Shown here piece by piece: positions 7,430 through 16,018 of a stretch of 64,000 nt of DNA. This DNA is from Bacteroidaceae bacterium. Lineage in GTDB: Bacteria; Bacteroidota; Bacteroidia; Bacteroidales; Muribaculaceae. Made by a program: the position numbers and the translations under genes. A model generated the notes under the pieces. That model worked only from the letters and a program-made list of their open reading frames with translations, made no database searches and was not told where the DNA came from. Position 1 is the first letter of the stretch. Each line of letters starts with the position of its first letter. Location of the stretch: contig JAETNO010000003.1 of NCBI GenBank assembly GCA_021768245.1, forward strand, positions 1-64,000. Reading direction: 5' to 3'.

Positions 7430-9847
7430 TCAGTCTTTGATAAGAATCTTAGAGGTGCTTCCGTCGCTGTATTTGACGATGACAATACCGGTGGAGGGTT
7501 TCTCAATGCGATAGCCCTGAAGGTTGTAGTAGGCCACGATTTCTCGTTCGGGCTCAGTCATATTCACGTCTTCGATGCCGCTCGTTGGAGCGATAGTGGT
7601 GAAGGTGACCTCTTCTCCATAATAAGTTTCGCGTGATGTCTTAACGAAACTCCGGTAGATATAAGTGGTTGATGGTTCGAGGTTGGCGGCTGTGGCTTTG
7701 AAGCGTAGACCTTGTGTAAAGATGGTTTCCACAATATCAGACATTCTTGAGTAAAGGCTTACAGTCTTTCCTGAGTCGGCGCGGCGGATTTCAAATCCCT
7801 GAGAAAGGACTTCGTCAGACCCTGGCATCATCATGCCGTTGAGACATGCTGAGGTGGCCGTGATTTCGCTTACATCATAGGAGTGAATCACCGGGTCGAA
7901 ATAGCTGAAATCAGATGGGTCGAATGTAACCCAATCAGAGTAATAGCGGTCCTTGTCGGCATCTTCATAGAAGGCTCTGCAATTATAATATTTATCGGAC
8001 TGGAGGTTCAGCACCCTTCCTTCAAGGCGTCCGTCGTAGAGGATACCGTAGCCCGAACTTGGGGCGAGGCTTGCCGGGGCGTCATATTTCTTCCACTCGA
8101 AGCCTACACCCGTCTCGCAGTCCGCGAGGTTGGTTTGAGCTGCGAGGATTGAAGTCGTGGGGTTGACGTTGCGAGGAACCTCACATTTGATTTCGAGCTT
8201 GGGAGTAGTGAATGAATGATGTCGTACTATCTGTTTTGATAATGAAGCTTCTCCATAATCGAGAAAGTATGTTTCTCGAAGAAAATACGTTGTCTTAGGA
8301 CTTAGCCCGGTAATACAGATTTTGTATTTTTTTGATTTATTGATATTCGTAAGGTGTACCTCATGTCCGCATCCGTTTCCTGATTCAGAATGAAAGTTTA
8401 TAATTACCTCTTTTATACAGGCATCAGCATCCCCGGAGCCAATCTTAAATTCTGATTCTATGCATGAAGGGCTATACATAAAGTTGTTACACCCAGCGAA
8501 AAGTGCAATGGTTTCAACTTCAACTGTACCTATAAAGTTACGATTCCCTTTTTCTAATATCAGTGTTAATTTTTCTTTTGTCCAAGCATGGAGTCCTGAT
8601 TTTTTATATCCAATATAGGGCTTTTTTATATTTCCATCTTGTAGTATTGAGATATTCCATTCGCCTAAGTTGATGTCCGTGCTGTCGGTCCTGATTCCAG
8701 TAATCTCATAAGTGCGCTGGGTACGCTTGTATATCGGCTGAAGGTTGGGAATAGCGGTTTCTATTCTGCCGTCAGATAGGTAATTTGTGTATTTACCGTT
8801 TGTAATAATAGCTTGGTAATGGTAGCTTGTTTTTGGGCATAGTTCTTTAGCGGTGATATCAATATAATAATATCCATTTTTGTATTGGGCACGGGATTCC
8901 TCAAGTGGAACCGTTATGGTATCATGTTCATGTCCCTCTTCGTTAAAATATGGATCGGTTCCTATTATAATCCCTGCGGAAGCCCCTATATTGAGATAGG
9001 ATTTTGGAACCCTGAATTTGAATTTAATAGAACTGCAGTTTGGAGTGCAGGAATTAAGACCGAAATTATCTCCCTTTGTGTTTATATCAAATCCTCTTTC
9101 TATAAGCTTCCCGTCGGAATCAAGGTATTTTATGTCGACAATGTACTTACTTCCCGGTAATAGGCCATTTATCGTATAGAGGCCATTGGAAGGTTTTAGT
9201 TCCTTGTTATCAAACCTTACAGAATATTCATATTTTGGATTCCCAATTTCTAAAGAGAAAGATACGGATGTGTAATCAGCCTTAATTTTATTGGAATCTA
9301 TATAGTAAACAGGATTGACCGTTTCGATTTTACCCGACCAATACATTCTTATTTGTTTCATAGATTTTTCGTCATCGCACACTATTGTCGAATTTGGGTC
9401 AAGTTCTCCAAGATGCTTTGCGAGGGATGGAGATACATCTCCCGTCAGAACCAATGTCCCATTAAAATTTTTAAAATAGTAAAATGTCGTAGGTCTTGAT
9501 ACTATCATTGCAGCCGGCTCGAGAATCCCTTTTAGGACTAATGTCCCTTTGAAATCCGAGAATGAATTGGGAAGGTATCCAGTGACCGGGTATGTATTAG
9601 ATTCATATTTGATGGAATCAGGTATGTGGATATAATTACTATTGGCTAAGGATTCAATTGCGGCAGTTCCAATTTTAATACCATTTGTAAGACTATATTC
9701 CTCTTCTGTTATACTGTAGTAGACATCATCTATTAGCACGTTTTTAAAAACGGTTTTAGCGTTTATGCCCGATGCGCATGTTAGAAGGATTGCAGAGAGG
9801 AAAATCATACGCATCCAAAAGGAGTGGGATAGTTTTCTCGTTGTCAT
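7430..9847 (-). CDS. Large secreted/surface protein with C-terminal sorting-like segment
   Basis: I chose the ATG at 9847 because it is followed by a signal peptide (MTTRKLSHSFWMRMIFLSAI, then LLTCASGINA); the upstream frame to 9907 lies in the leader RNA terminator. That gives 805 residues. The middle holds several fibronectin-like repeats that each end in a GLxPxTxY type motif (LLPGSKYIVDI, LCPKTSYHYQA, LSPKTTYFLRE, LEPSTTYIYRS). The C-terminus (YYNLQGYRIEKPSTGIVIVKY) resembles the type IX secretion signal of Bacteroidota surface proteins. Function is unknown; adhesion or ligand binding is the simplest guess. Composition is mosaic: about 8200-9750 is clearly more AT-rich than the 3' end, which suggests domain replacement. 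Upstream is a long structured leader that probably controls it. Confidence 0.8.
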   Translation of the reverse strand: MTTRKLSHSFWMRMIFLSAILLTCASGINAKTVFKNVLIDDVYYSITEEEYSLTNGIKIGTAAIESLANSNYIHIPDSIKYESNTYPVTGYLPNSFSDFKGTLVLKGILEPAAMIVSRPTTFYYFKNFNGTLVLTGDVSPSLAKHLGELDPNSTIVCDDEKSMKQIRMYWSGKIETVNPVYYIDSNKIKADYTSVSFSLEIGNPKYEYSVRFDNKELKPSNGLYTINGLLPGSKYIVDIKYLDSDGKLIERGFDINTKGDNFGLNSCTPNCSSIKFKFRVPKSYLNIGASAGIIIGTDPYFNEEGHEHDTITVPLEESRAQYKNGYYYIDITAKELCPKTSYHYQAIITNGKYTNYLSDGRIETAIPNLQPIYKRTQRTYEITGIRTDSTDINLGEWNISILQDGNIKKPYIGYKKSGLHAWTKEKLTLILEKGNRNFIGTVEVETIALFAGCNNFMYSPSCIESEFKIGSGDADACIKEVIINFHSESGNGCGHEVHLTNINKSKKYKICITGLSPKTTYFLRETYFLDYGEASLSKQIVRHHSFTTPKLEIKCEVPRNVNPTTSILAAQTNLADCETGVGFEWKKYDAPASLAPSSGYGILYDGRLEGRVLNLQSDKYYNCRAFYEDADKDRYYSDWVTFDPSDFSYFDPVIHSYDVSEITATSACLNGMMMPGSDEVLSQGFEIRRADSGKTVSLYSRMSDIVETIFTQGLRFKATAANLEPSTTYIYRSFVKTSRETYYGEEVTFTTIAPTSGIEDVNMTEPEREIVAYYNLQGYRIEKPSTGIVIVKYSDGSTSKILIKD

Positions 9848-9905
9848 GTCGTTACTTTGTCGCTCCGGGCTTCCTCTGAGGGGCGTTTTTACTGTGTTTA
9901 CATAC

Positions 9906-10270
9906 AAAAAGCGTAGGCAGCCGTATCGTTGCCGTCCTACACCCTGAGGCTTCTCGCATTGCCTTGTCTATGTCGGACGGCAACGTGCAGAAGCCCACGC
10001 TCGTATGTGCAACAACAATAGCCCGCTACCCGTTTTCAACAAACGGATGTCGGGTGAATGTGTAATTGGACATAACCACGGGCATCTACCGTTGCTCAAT
10101 CCTTGACATAGACACGAGATTTTGCGAGAATTTCAGGGTGTCAAGAATCAGCGCGGATAAACGCTTTCTTAATTAATTTAATCCCTTCGGCCTCTGCCTT
10201 AGGGCAATGAACCGCCATCACTCCACCCTCCCTAAGCAGGGCTTCTGCAATGCGTTTGGTTGCAAAGATA
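9906..10270 (-). promoter_or_regulatory. Structured 5' leader, putative transcription attenuator
   Basis: A -7-like TATCTTTG (minus, 10263-10270) would start a transcript near 10256. Reading the minus strand, TGCAGAAGCCC (10249-10239) pairs perfectly with GGGCTTCTGCA (9996-9986). Next, CGTTGCCGTCC (9985-9975) pairs perfectly with GGACGGCAACG (9937-9927). The latter bases also form the 5' arm of a terminator (GTAGG at 9940-9936 with CCTAC at 9917-9913, plus four more pairs) followed by five T residues (9910-9906). Antiterminator and terminator are therefore mutually exclusive. A 25-codon ORF lies inside (10141-10218). The coding region starts 59 nt after the T-run. No known riboswitch class is recognised; a free-standing ncRNA of about 350 nt is the alternative. 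Confidence 0.55.
10141..10218 (-). CDS. 25-residue ORF inside the leader (possible leader peptide)
   Basis: The frame starts MAVHCPKAEAEGIKLIKKAF and ends IRADS with TGA. It is preceded by a purine-rich GGGAGGGTGGAGTG that could serve as ribosome site. The same frame is open a further 19 codons upstream without a start (IFATKRIAEALLREGGV), so it may instead be the relic of a longer gene. There is no run of regulatory codons like that in amino-acid attenuators. Confidence 0.35.
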   Translation of the reverse strand: MAVHCPKAEAEGIKLIKKAFIRADS

Positions 10271-10376
10271 GTGGATTACAGCAAAACAGGAGCTATAACT
10301 TGTCAGGCTATTGAGAGAATTGATGGTTAAATTGTGTTAAATGTTTGATTCCGTATACTTGTGTGTAGTGGCTTGG

Positions 10377-10408
10377 TTTGCATATCTGCGTAATAATCAC
10401 TAAATTTG
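10377..10408 (+). promoter_or_regulatory. Promoter of the rimP-nusA-infB operon
   Basis: TTTG at 10377-10380 and TAAATTTG at 10401-10408 with exactly 20 bp between them match both Bacteroidota promoter elements. The rimP ATG is 151 bp downstream, leaving a long leader without an obvious ORF. Confidence 0.8.
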
Positions 10409-10559
10409 CAGTCAGAAAGTCACAGAGGAGGCCGCGAGCTTCCTCTTCTTGTGTTTTTAGGGTTCCATGTTTATTGGCTGCCGCCTTGTAAGTGTGTCAG
10501 GACTCTTTTTCTCGTTTAATCATGGGTCGGGATGCCGGCTTCAATATTATATATAGGAT

Positions 10560-11027
10560 ATGATTGACAAAAATGAACTCCGCAAAGAGGTTGAGGATGC
10601 CATAGCAGGCACTGACGCCTTTATCGTGGATATCACCGTTTCATCGTCAAACGATATCGTGGTGGAGCTTGACAGCCCTACCGGTGTTGACCTCGATTTC
10701 TGCGCGGAGGTCAACCGTAAGCTCAATTCCCGCTTCGACCGCGAGGATGAGGACTATAGCCTTGAGGTGGGTAGTGCATCGCTGACGGCTCCTTTCAAGG
10801 TCAAGGGGCAGTATGAGAAGAACCTCGGCAATGAGGTGGAGGTGCTGACCCGCGACGGCAAGAAGCTCAAGGGGGTGCTCACTGCGGTGACCGACACCGA
10901 CTTCACCATCGAGGTCTCGCGTAAGGTGAAGGAGCCCGGAGCCAAGCGACCGACCATCGTCGCCGAACCGATGGTGATTCCCATGGAGCAGGCCAAGCAG
11001 GTGTGCTACATGATTAATTTCAAATGA
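10560..11027 (+). CDS. rimP: Ribosome maturation factor RimP
   Basis: RimP assists late assembly of the 30S subunit. The 155-residue frame has the expected N-terminal domain with the segment VVELDSPTGVDLDFCAEVNRKLN (the family's VDxxxCxxVSRxL region) and DYSLEVGSASLTAPF (equivalent of the YxLEVSSPGLDRPL motif), followed by an SH3-like C-terminal domain (GNEVEVLTRDGKKLKGVLTAV). It is the first gene of the classical rimP-nusA-infB cluster. Length is typical. Confidence 0.95.
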   Translation: MIDKNELRKEVEDAIAGTDAFIVDITVSSSNDIVVELDSPTGVDLDFCAEVNRKLNSRFDREDEDYSLEVGSASLTAPFKVKGQYEKNLGNEVEVLTRDGKKLKGVLTAVTDTDFTIEVSRKVKEPGAKRPTIVAEPMVIPMEQAKQVCYMINFK

Positions 11028-11069
11028 TTCATCCAAACTTAAAAATAAAAAACTCACTAAATAGCTCTT

Positions 11070-12353
11070 ATGGCAAGAAAAGAAGAAGCTCCCAACATGG
11101 TGGAGCGTTTCGCCGAATTTAAGGAATTGAAAAATATCGACAAGGCCACCATGATAAGTGTGCTGGAGGAGTCGTTTCGCAATGTGCTGGCAAAGATGTT
11201 TGGCACCGACGAGAATCTTGACGTCATTATGAACCCCGACAAGGGCGATGTTCAGATTTTCCAGAATCTCGAGGTGGTGCCCGACGGAGAGGTGGCAAAT
11301 CCCAATCTCCAGATATCGCTGACCGACGCGCGTGCCGACGACGATCCCGATGTGGAAATCGGCGAGGAGCACACCAAGGAAATCTTCTTCGCCGACTTCG
11401 GTCGCCGTGCCATCCTCAATCTCCGTCAGACACTCCAGTCGAAAATCCTCGACCTTCAGAAGGAGGCGATATATGCTAAGTTCAAGGAACTCGAGGGGGA
11501 ACTCGTGTCGGGCGAAGTCTATCAGACATGGTCGCGCGAGACTCTCCTGCTCGACGATGAGAAGAATGAGCTTCTGCTTCCAAAGAGCGAGTCGATTCCC
11601 GGCGATTTCTTCCGCAAGGGAGAGACTGTGCTCGCGGTGATTGCCAACGTAGACAACAAGAACAATAACCCCAAGATTACGGTGTCGCGTACGAACGAGA
11701 CCTTCCTCCGCCGTCTTTTCGAGCGTGAAGTGCCCGAAATCGTCGACGGTCTCATCAGCATCAAGGCCGTGGCCCGCATCCCGGGTGAGCGTGCGAAGAT
11801 AGCTGTGGAAAGCTTCGACGACCGTATCGACCCTGTAGGTGCCTGTGTTGGCGTCAAGGGTTCGCGTATCCACGGAATTGTCCGTGAACTTCGCAATGAG
11901 AATATCGACGTGATAAACTACACTTCCAATCCCCAGCTCTTCATCCAGCGCGCTCTCAGTCCCGCGAAAATTTCGAGCATCCATCTCGACGAGGAGGAGA
12001 AGAAGGCTGAGGTCTTCCTCCACCCCGAGGAAGTGTCGCTCGCAATCGGCAAGGGCGGTCTCAACATCAAACTCGCTTCCATGCTTACCGGTTATGTGAT
12101 TGACGTATACCGCGATACTCCTGAGGAAATCGACGAGGACATCTATCTCGACGAGTTCAAGGATGAAATCGACTCCTGGGTTATCGACGCCCTCAAAGAT
12201 ATGGGCTGCATAACCGCCAAGAGCGTGCTACGTACTCCGCGTCAGGAACTCATCGACCGTGCCGACCTCGAGGAGGACACCGTCGACAACGTGATCCGCA
12301 TCCTGAGCGCTGAATTCGAGGACGAGGATGCTCCCGAAGCCCCACAATCATAA
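11070..12353 (+). CDS. nusA: Transcription termination/antitermination factor NusA
   Basis: NusA binds RNA polymerase and modulates pausing, termination and antitermination. The 427-residue protein has the order expected: N-terminal polymerase-binding domain (about 1-125), an S1 domain (about 130-200, LVSGEVYQTW...), then the KH1 and KH2 domains (GACVGVKGSRIHGIVREL and SLAIGKGGLNIKLASML), and a C-terminal acidic helix-hairpin region. It lacks the two extra acidic repeats of the enterobacterial protein, as usual outside Proteobacteria. It lies 42 bp after rimP and 24 bp before infB, in the same operon. Confidence 0.97.
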   Translation: MARKEEAPNMVERFAEFKELKNIDKATMISVLEESFRNVLAKMFGTDENLDVIMNPDKGDVQIFQNLEVVPDGEVANPNLQISLTDARADDDPDVEIGEEHTKEIFFADFGRRAILNLRQTLQSKILDLQKEAIYAKFKELEGELVSGEVYQTWSRETLLLDDEKNELLLPKSESIPGDFFRKGETVLAVIANVDNKNNNPKITVSRTNETFLRRLFEREVPEIVDGLISIKAVARIPGERAKIAVESFDDRIDPVGACVGVKGSRIHGIVRELRNENIDVINYTSNPQLFIQRALSPAKISSIHLDEEEKKAEVFLHPEEVSLAIGKGGLNIKLASMLTGYVIDVYRDTPEEIDEDIYLDEFKDEIDSWVIDALKDMGCITAKSVLRTPRQELIDRADLEEDTVDNVIRILSAEFEDEDAPEAPQS

Positions 12354-12377
12354 AATTTACACCCCTTATCTCACAAT

Positions 12378-15300
12378 ATGCCGAGAATAAAAATCAGTCA
12401 AGCCGCCAAAGAATTCAACGTCACTATCCAGTCGTTAGCTGACCAGTTGAGCAAGAAGGGTATCTCGATAGATGCCTCGAATCCTAACACCAGGTTGGAC
12501 GAGAGCGCATATGATATCCTTGTCGAGGCTTTCCAGCCCGACCGCAAGGAGCGCGAGCGCATCAACCGCCTCCGTCAGGAGAAAGAAAAAGAAAAGACAG
12601 TAGCCGCTCCGGCTCCTCAGCCCGAGACTCCCGCTCCCGTGGCGGAAGCTCCTGCGGTTTCACACGGTCCGCGTGTGATTGGCAAGATTGAGCTTGACAA
12701 AAATAATAACCCTATTGTGGCTTCTCCCGCTCCCAAACAGGAGGTGAAGCCTGAACCGAAGCCTGTGGTCGAGGCCACCGAGCCTGTCGCGCCCAAGCAG
12801 ACGGAAAGCCCGAAGCCTGCCCCTGAAGCTAAGGTTGAAAAAGCTGAGCCCAAGGCCGAGGCTCCGGTGAAAGAACCCGCTATAGCCGAGATTCTGAAGC
12901 AGCAGGATTCAAAGCCTGAGGTGAAAGAGGCTCCCAAGGCTCAAGAGCCGAAGCCGGAAGCTCCAAAAACTGAAACTCCTGCTCCCAAAGCGGAAGCCGG
13001 GACGGCATCTCCTGAGCGCAAGCAGGCTCCGCAGGCATCCAAGCCGGAACAGAAAGCGTCGCAGGCGAAACGTGAGCCCTCGAAGTCAGAGACTCCGAAG
13101 GCCCCTGAAACTAAAACTCCTGAAGCCAAGGCCCCTGCCGCTAAACCGGAGACCGCTCCGGCGGCTCCTGCCGAAGCGAAAGAGGATGAGGTGTTCCGCT
13201 ATCAGTCGGATGCCACTGTTGTGGCTCCTAAGGTTGTGGGTCATATCGACCTTGCCGCTCTCAACCAGTCTACCCGTCCCAAGAAGAAATCGAAGGAAGA
13301 GCGTCGCAACGAGCGCATCAAAGGCGCCCAGTCAGGCGCTGGTGCTTCCGGTCAGGGTGGCGACCGTAAGAAACGCCGCCGCATAGGCGGAAAGGTCGAC
13401 ATCGAGAAGACCGTGAGCCAGGGCGTAGGCGGCGGTGGCTCTAATTCCGGCGGTAATAACTCCGGTGGAGGCCGTGGCGGTAATGACCGTGGCGGTCGTG
13501 GCCGTGGCCGTGACCGTGACCGCGAGAAGCGTCCACTCCATACGGAAGTCAATGAGGAGGATGTACAGAAGCAGGTACGCGAGACCCTCGCACGTCTCAC
13601 CTCCAAGGATAAGGGTCAGAAAAAGGGTGCCAAATGGCGCAAGGAGAAGCGCGAGGAGAGCGCCAAACGTGCCCACGACGCTGCAGCCGAGGCCGCAGCC
13701 GAAAGCAAGGTGCTCAAGCTCACGGAGTTTGTGACTGCCAATGACCTTGCTGTCATGATGGATGTGCCCATCAACAATGTAATCGCTACATGTATGAATC
13801 TCGGCGTGATGGTGTCAATCAACCAGCGTCTCGACGCCGAGACAATCAATATCGTGGCCGAAGAGTTCGGCTATCAGACAGAATACGTTTCGGCTGAAGT
13901 AGTCGAGGCTATTCATCAGGAAGAGGATACCGAGGACCAGCTCGTGACCCGTCCGCCGATTGTGACGGTCATGGGCCATGTGGATCATGGCAAGACTTCG
14001 CTCCTCGACTATATCCGCAATGCGAATGTGATTGCCGGTGAGGCCGGAGGTATCACGCAGCATATCGGTGCTTACAATGTGACACTTTCCGACGGTCGCC
14101 ATATCACTTTCCTTGACACTCCAGGTCACGAGGCATTCACCGCCATGCGTGCCCGTGGTGCGAAAGTGACCGACCTTTGTATCATCATCGTGGCGGCTGA
14201 CGACAATGTGATGCCCCAGACCGTAGAGGCCATCAACCACGCTTCTGCAGCCGGAGTCCCCATCGTATTCGCAATCAACAAGATTGACAAGCCTGCTGCG
14301 AACCCCGACAAGATTAAGGAAGAGCTCGCGCAGATGAACTATCTCGTGGAGGAATGGGGTGGCAAATATCAGTCGCAGGACATATCCGCCAAGAAGGGTA
14401 TAGGCGTAGAGGAACTTATGGAAAAAGTTCTTCTCGAAGCCGAACTCCTCGACCTGAAGGCCAACCCCAACCGTCGCGCCACGGGTTCAATCATTGAGTC
14501 CTCGCTCGACAAGGGTCGCGGTTATGTGGCTACAGTGCTCGTGCAGAACGGAACACTCCGTGTGGGTGACACCATCCTTGCCGGCACGCACTTCGGACGT
14601 GTCAAGGCCATGTTCAATGAACGTAACCAGCGAATCACCGAGGCCGGTCCCGCCGAGCCTACACTGATTTTAGGCCTTAACGGTGCGCCGACTGCAGGCG
14701 ATACCTTCAATGTGATGGAGACAGAGCAGGAGGCTCGCGAAATCGCCACGAAGCGCGAGCAGCTGCAACGCGAACTCGGCCTGCGTACATCGAAGCGTAC
14801 CACTCTCGAGGAAATCGGACGCCGCCGTGCTATCGGTAACTTCCACGAGCTTAATATCATCGTCAAGGGAGACGTGGACGGCTCAATCGAGGCTCTTTCC
14901 GACTCACTCATCAAACTTTCTACCGAGGAGGTCAAGGTCAACGTGCTCCATAAGGCTGTAGGCGCAATTTCCGAGAGTGATGTCACTCTTGCCGCCGCAT
15001 CCGATGCTATTATCATCGGCTTCCAGGTGCGTCCCTCGCAGGCCGCACGCCGTGCTGCGGAGCGCGATGGCGTTGAAATCCGTCTATATTCGGTAATCTA
15101 TCAGGCTATCGAGGAAGTGAAGGATGCGATGGAAGGTATGCTCGCTCCTGAAATCAAGGAGGAGGTTATCGGTACGGCAGAAGTGCTCCAGACGTTCCAT
15201 ATTTCGAAGGTCGGGACTATCGCAGGTGCCATCGTGCGCGAAGGCCGCATCAAGCGTGCATGCAAGGTGCGTCTTATCCGTGACGGCATAGTTCGCTACA

Positions 15301-15455
15301 CCGGTGAGCTCGGTTCACTCAAGCGTATTAAGGACGATGTCAAGGAAGTTACCTCTGGCTATGACTGCGGTCTCTCAATCGCCGGCTACAACGATGTTCA
15401 GGAAGGCGACCTAATAGAAGCCTACGAAGAAGTTGAAGTAAAGAAGTCTCTTTAA
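12378..15455 (+). CDS. infB: Translation initiation factor IF-2
   Basis: IF-2 is the GTPase that places initiator tRNA on the ribosome. G-domain motifs are clear: GHVDHGKT (G1, about 538-545), DTPGHEAF (G3) and NKID (G4), followed by domains II to IV. The N-terminus begins with an IF2_N helix motif (ISQAAKEFNVTIQSLADQL), then about 300 residues of low-complexity Ala/Pro/Lys/Glu sequence and a Gly/Arg/Asp-rich stretch (GGNNSGGGRGGNDRGGRGRG). At 1025 residues it is long, and all of the excess is in this disordered linker. This is normal for Bacteroidota IF-2. Third gene of the rimP operon. Confidence 0.97.
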   Translation: MPRIKISQAAKEFNVTIQSLADQLSKKGISIDASNPNTRLDESAYDILVEAFQPDRKERERINRLRQEKEKEKTVAAPAPQPETPAPVAEAPAVSHGPRVIGKIELDKNNNPIVASPAPKQEVKPEPKPVVEATEPVAPKQTESPKPAPEAKVEKAEPKAEAPVKEPAIAEILKQQDSKPEVKEAPKAQEPKPEAPKTETPAPKAEAGTASPERKQAPQASKPEQKASQAKREPSKSETPKAPETKTPEAKAPAAKPETAPAAPAEAKEDEVFRYQSDATVVAPKVVGHIDLAALNQSTRPKKKSKEERRNERIKGAQSGAGASGQGGDRKKRRRIGGKVDIEKTVSQGVGGGGSNSGGNNSGGGRGGNDRGGRGRGRDRDREKRPLHTEVNEEDVQKQVRETLARLTSKDKGQKKGAKWRKEKREESAKRAHDAAAEAAAESKVLKLTEFVTANDLAVMMDVPINNVIATCMNLGVMVSINQRLDAETINIVAEEFGYQTEYVSAEVVEAIHQEEDTEDQLVTRPPIVTVMGHVDHGKTSLLDYIRNANVIAGEAGGITQHIGAYNVTLSDGRHITFLDTPGHEAFTAMRARGAKVTDLCIIIVAADDNVMPQTVEAINHASAAGVPIVFAINKIDKPAANPDKIKEELAQMNYLVEEWGGKYQSQDISAKKGIGVEELMEKVLLEAELLDLKANPNRRATGSIIESSLDKGRGYVATVLVQNGTLRVGDTILAGTHFGRVKAMFNERNQRITEAGPAEPTLILGLNGAPTAGDTFNVMETEQEAREIATKREQLQRELGLRTSKRTTLEEIGRRRAIGNFHELNIIVKGDVDGSIEALSDSLIKLSTEEVKVNVLHKAVGAISESDVTLAAASDAIIIGFQVRPSQAARRAAERDGVEIRLYSVIYQAIEEVKDAMEGMLAPEIKEEVIGTAEVLQTFHISKVGTIAGAIVREGRIKRACKVRLIRDGIVRYTGELGSLKRIKDDVKEVTSGYDCGLSIAGYNDVQEGDLIEAYEEVEVKKSL

Positions 15456-15497
15456 ACCTCATAGCGGGTGGTAAGGATATCCGGTCTGTAAGACGCG

Positions 15498-15992
15498 ATG
15501 CTTCACCGTGTTTATATAAATATCGGTTCAAACAGCGGTCACCGTCATGCTCTGATAGAGCGTGCGGTGACTGCCGTTTCATTGGCTCTCGGCGGTGTCG
15601 TAAGCCGTTCCGATATCATAGAGACGGAGCCTTGGGGTTTCAGTTCGCCGAATCCTTTTCTCAACGTCGGATTGATGGTTGAGCTTGAGGGAGGTGATAA
15701 CTCTATGAGTTTTGCGGAAACCGTGTTTGAGTCCTTGAGCCGTGTTGAGAAGGATATCGACCCGTCACCGCATCGCGACCGCTCTGGCGGATATATAGAC
15801 AGGGCAATCGATATCGATCTTATAGCTGTCGACTCCCTGGTCATGACCACAGAACGGCTCACTCTGCCACATCCGCAGATGCACAGGCGCGGGTTCGTGC
15901 TTGGCCCGATGATGCAGCTCGACAGTGGCTGGCGACATCCATTGCTTGGCAAGACGGTGGCGGAGATGTTTGGAGAATTAAAGGGCTTTTGA
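15498..15992 (+). CDS. folK: 2-amino-4-hydroxy-6-hydroxymethyldihydropteridine pyrophosphokinase (HPPK)
   Basis: HPPK transfers pyrophosphate from ATP to 6-hydroxymethyl-7,8-dihydropterin in folate synthesis. The family motifs are visible: INIGSNSGHRHALIERAV near the N-terminus, ETEPWGFSSPNPFLNVGLMVE, RDRSGGYIDRAIDIDLIAVD (the RxxRxxDxDLI ATP/Mg site) and LPHPQMHRRGFVLGPM. 164 residues is a normal length for a single-domain HPPK. It sits 42 bp behind infB and may be co-transcribed with it. Confidence 0.93.
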   Translation: MLHRVYINIGSNSGHRHALIERAVTAVSLALGGVVSRSDIIETEPWGFSSPNPFLNVGLMVELEGGDNSMSFAETVFESLSRVEKDIDPSPHRDRSGGYIDRAIDIDLIAVDSLVMTTERLTLPHPQMHRRGFVLGPMMQLDSGWRHPLLGKTVAEMFGELKGF

Positions 15993-16018
15993 AAATTTGA
16001 TATTGGAAAGGACTATCA

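Noticed and set aside
9906..10270. Known ncRNA (tmRNA, RNase P RNA, 6S RNA) in the leader region
   Set aside because: No tRNA-like ends or tag ORF for tmRNA, no P4 GAGGAAAGUCC pair for RNase P, and the fold lacks the long central bubble of 6S RNA; it reads better as an attenuator.
10647..12023. 458-codon open frame on the minus strand opposite rimP/nusA
   Set aside because: It is the shadow of a confident coding pair on the plus strand; the residue composition (Leu/His/Val/Glu) is the usual mirror pattern of GC-rich coding DNA.
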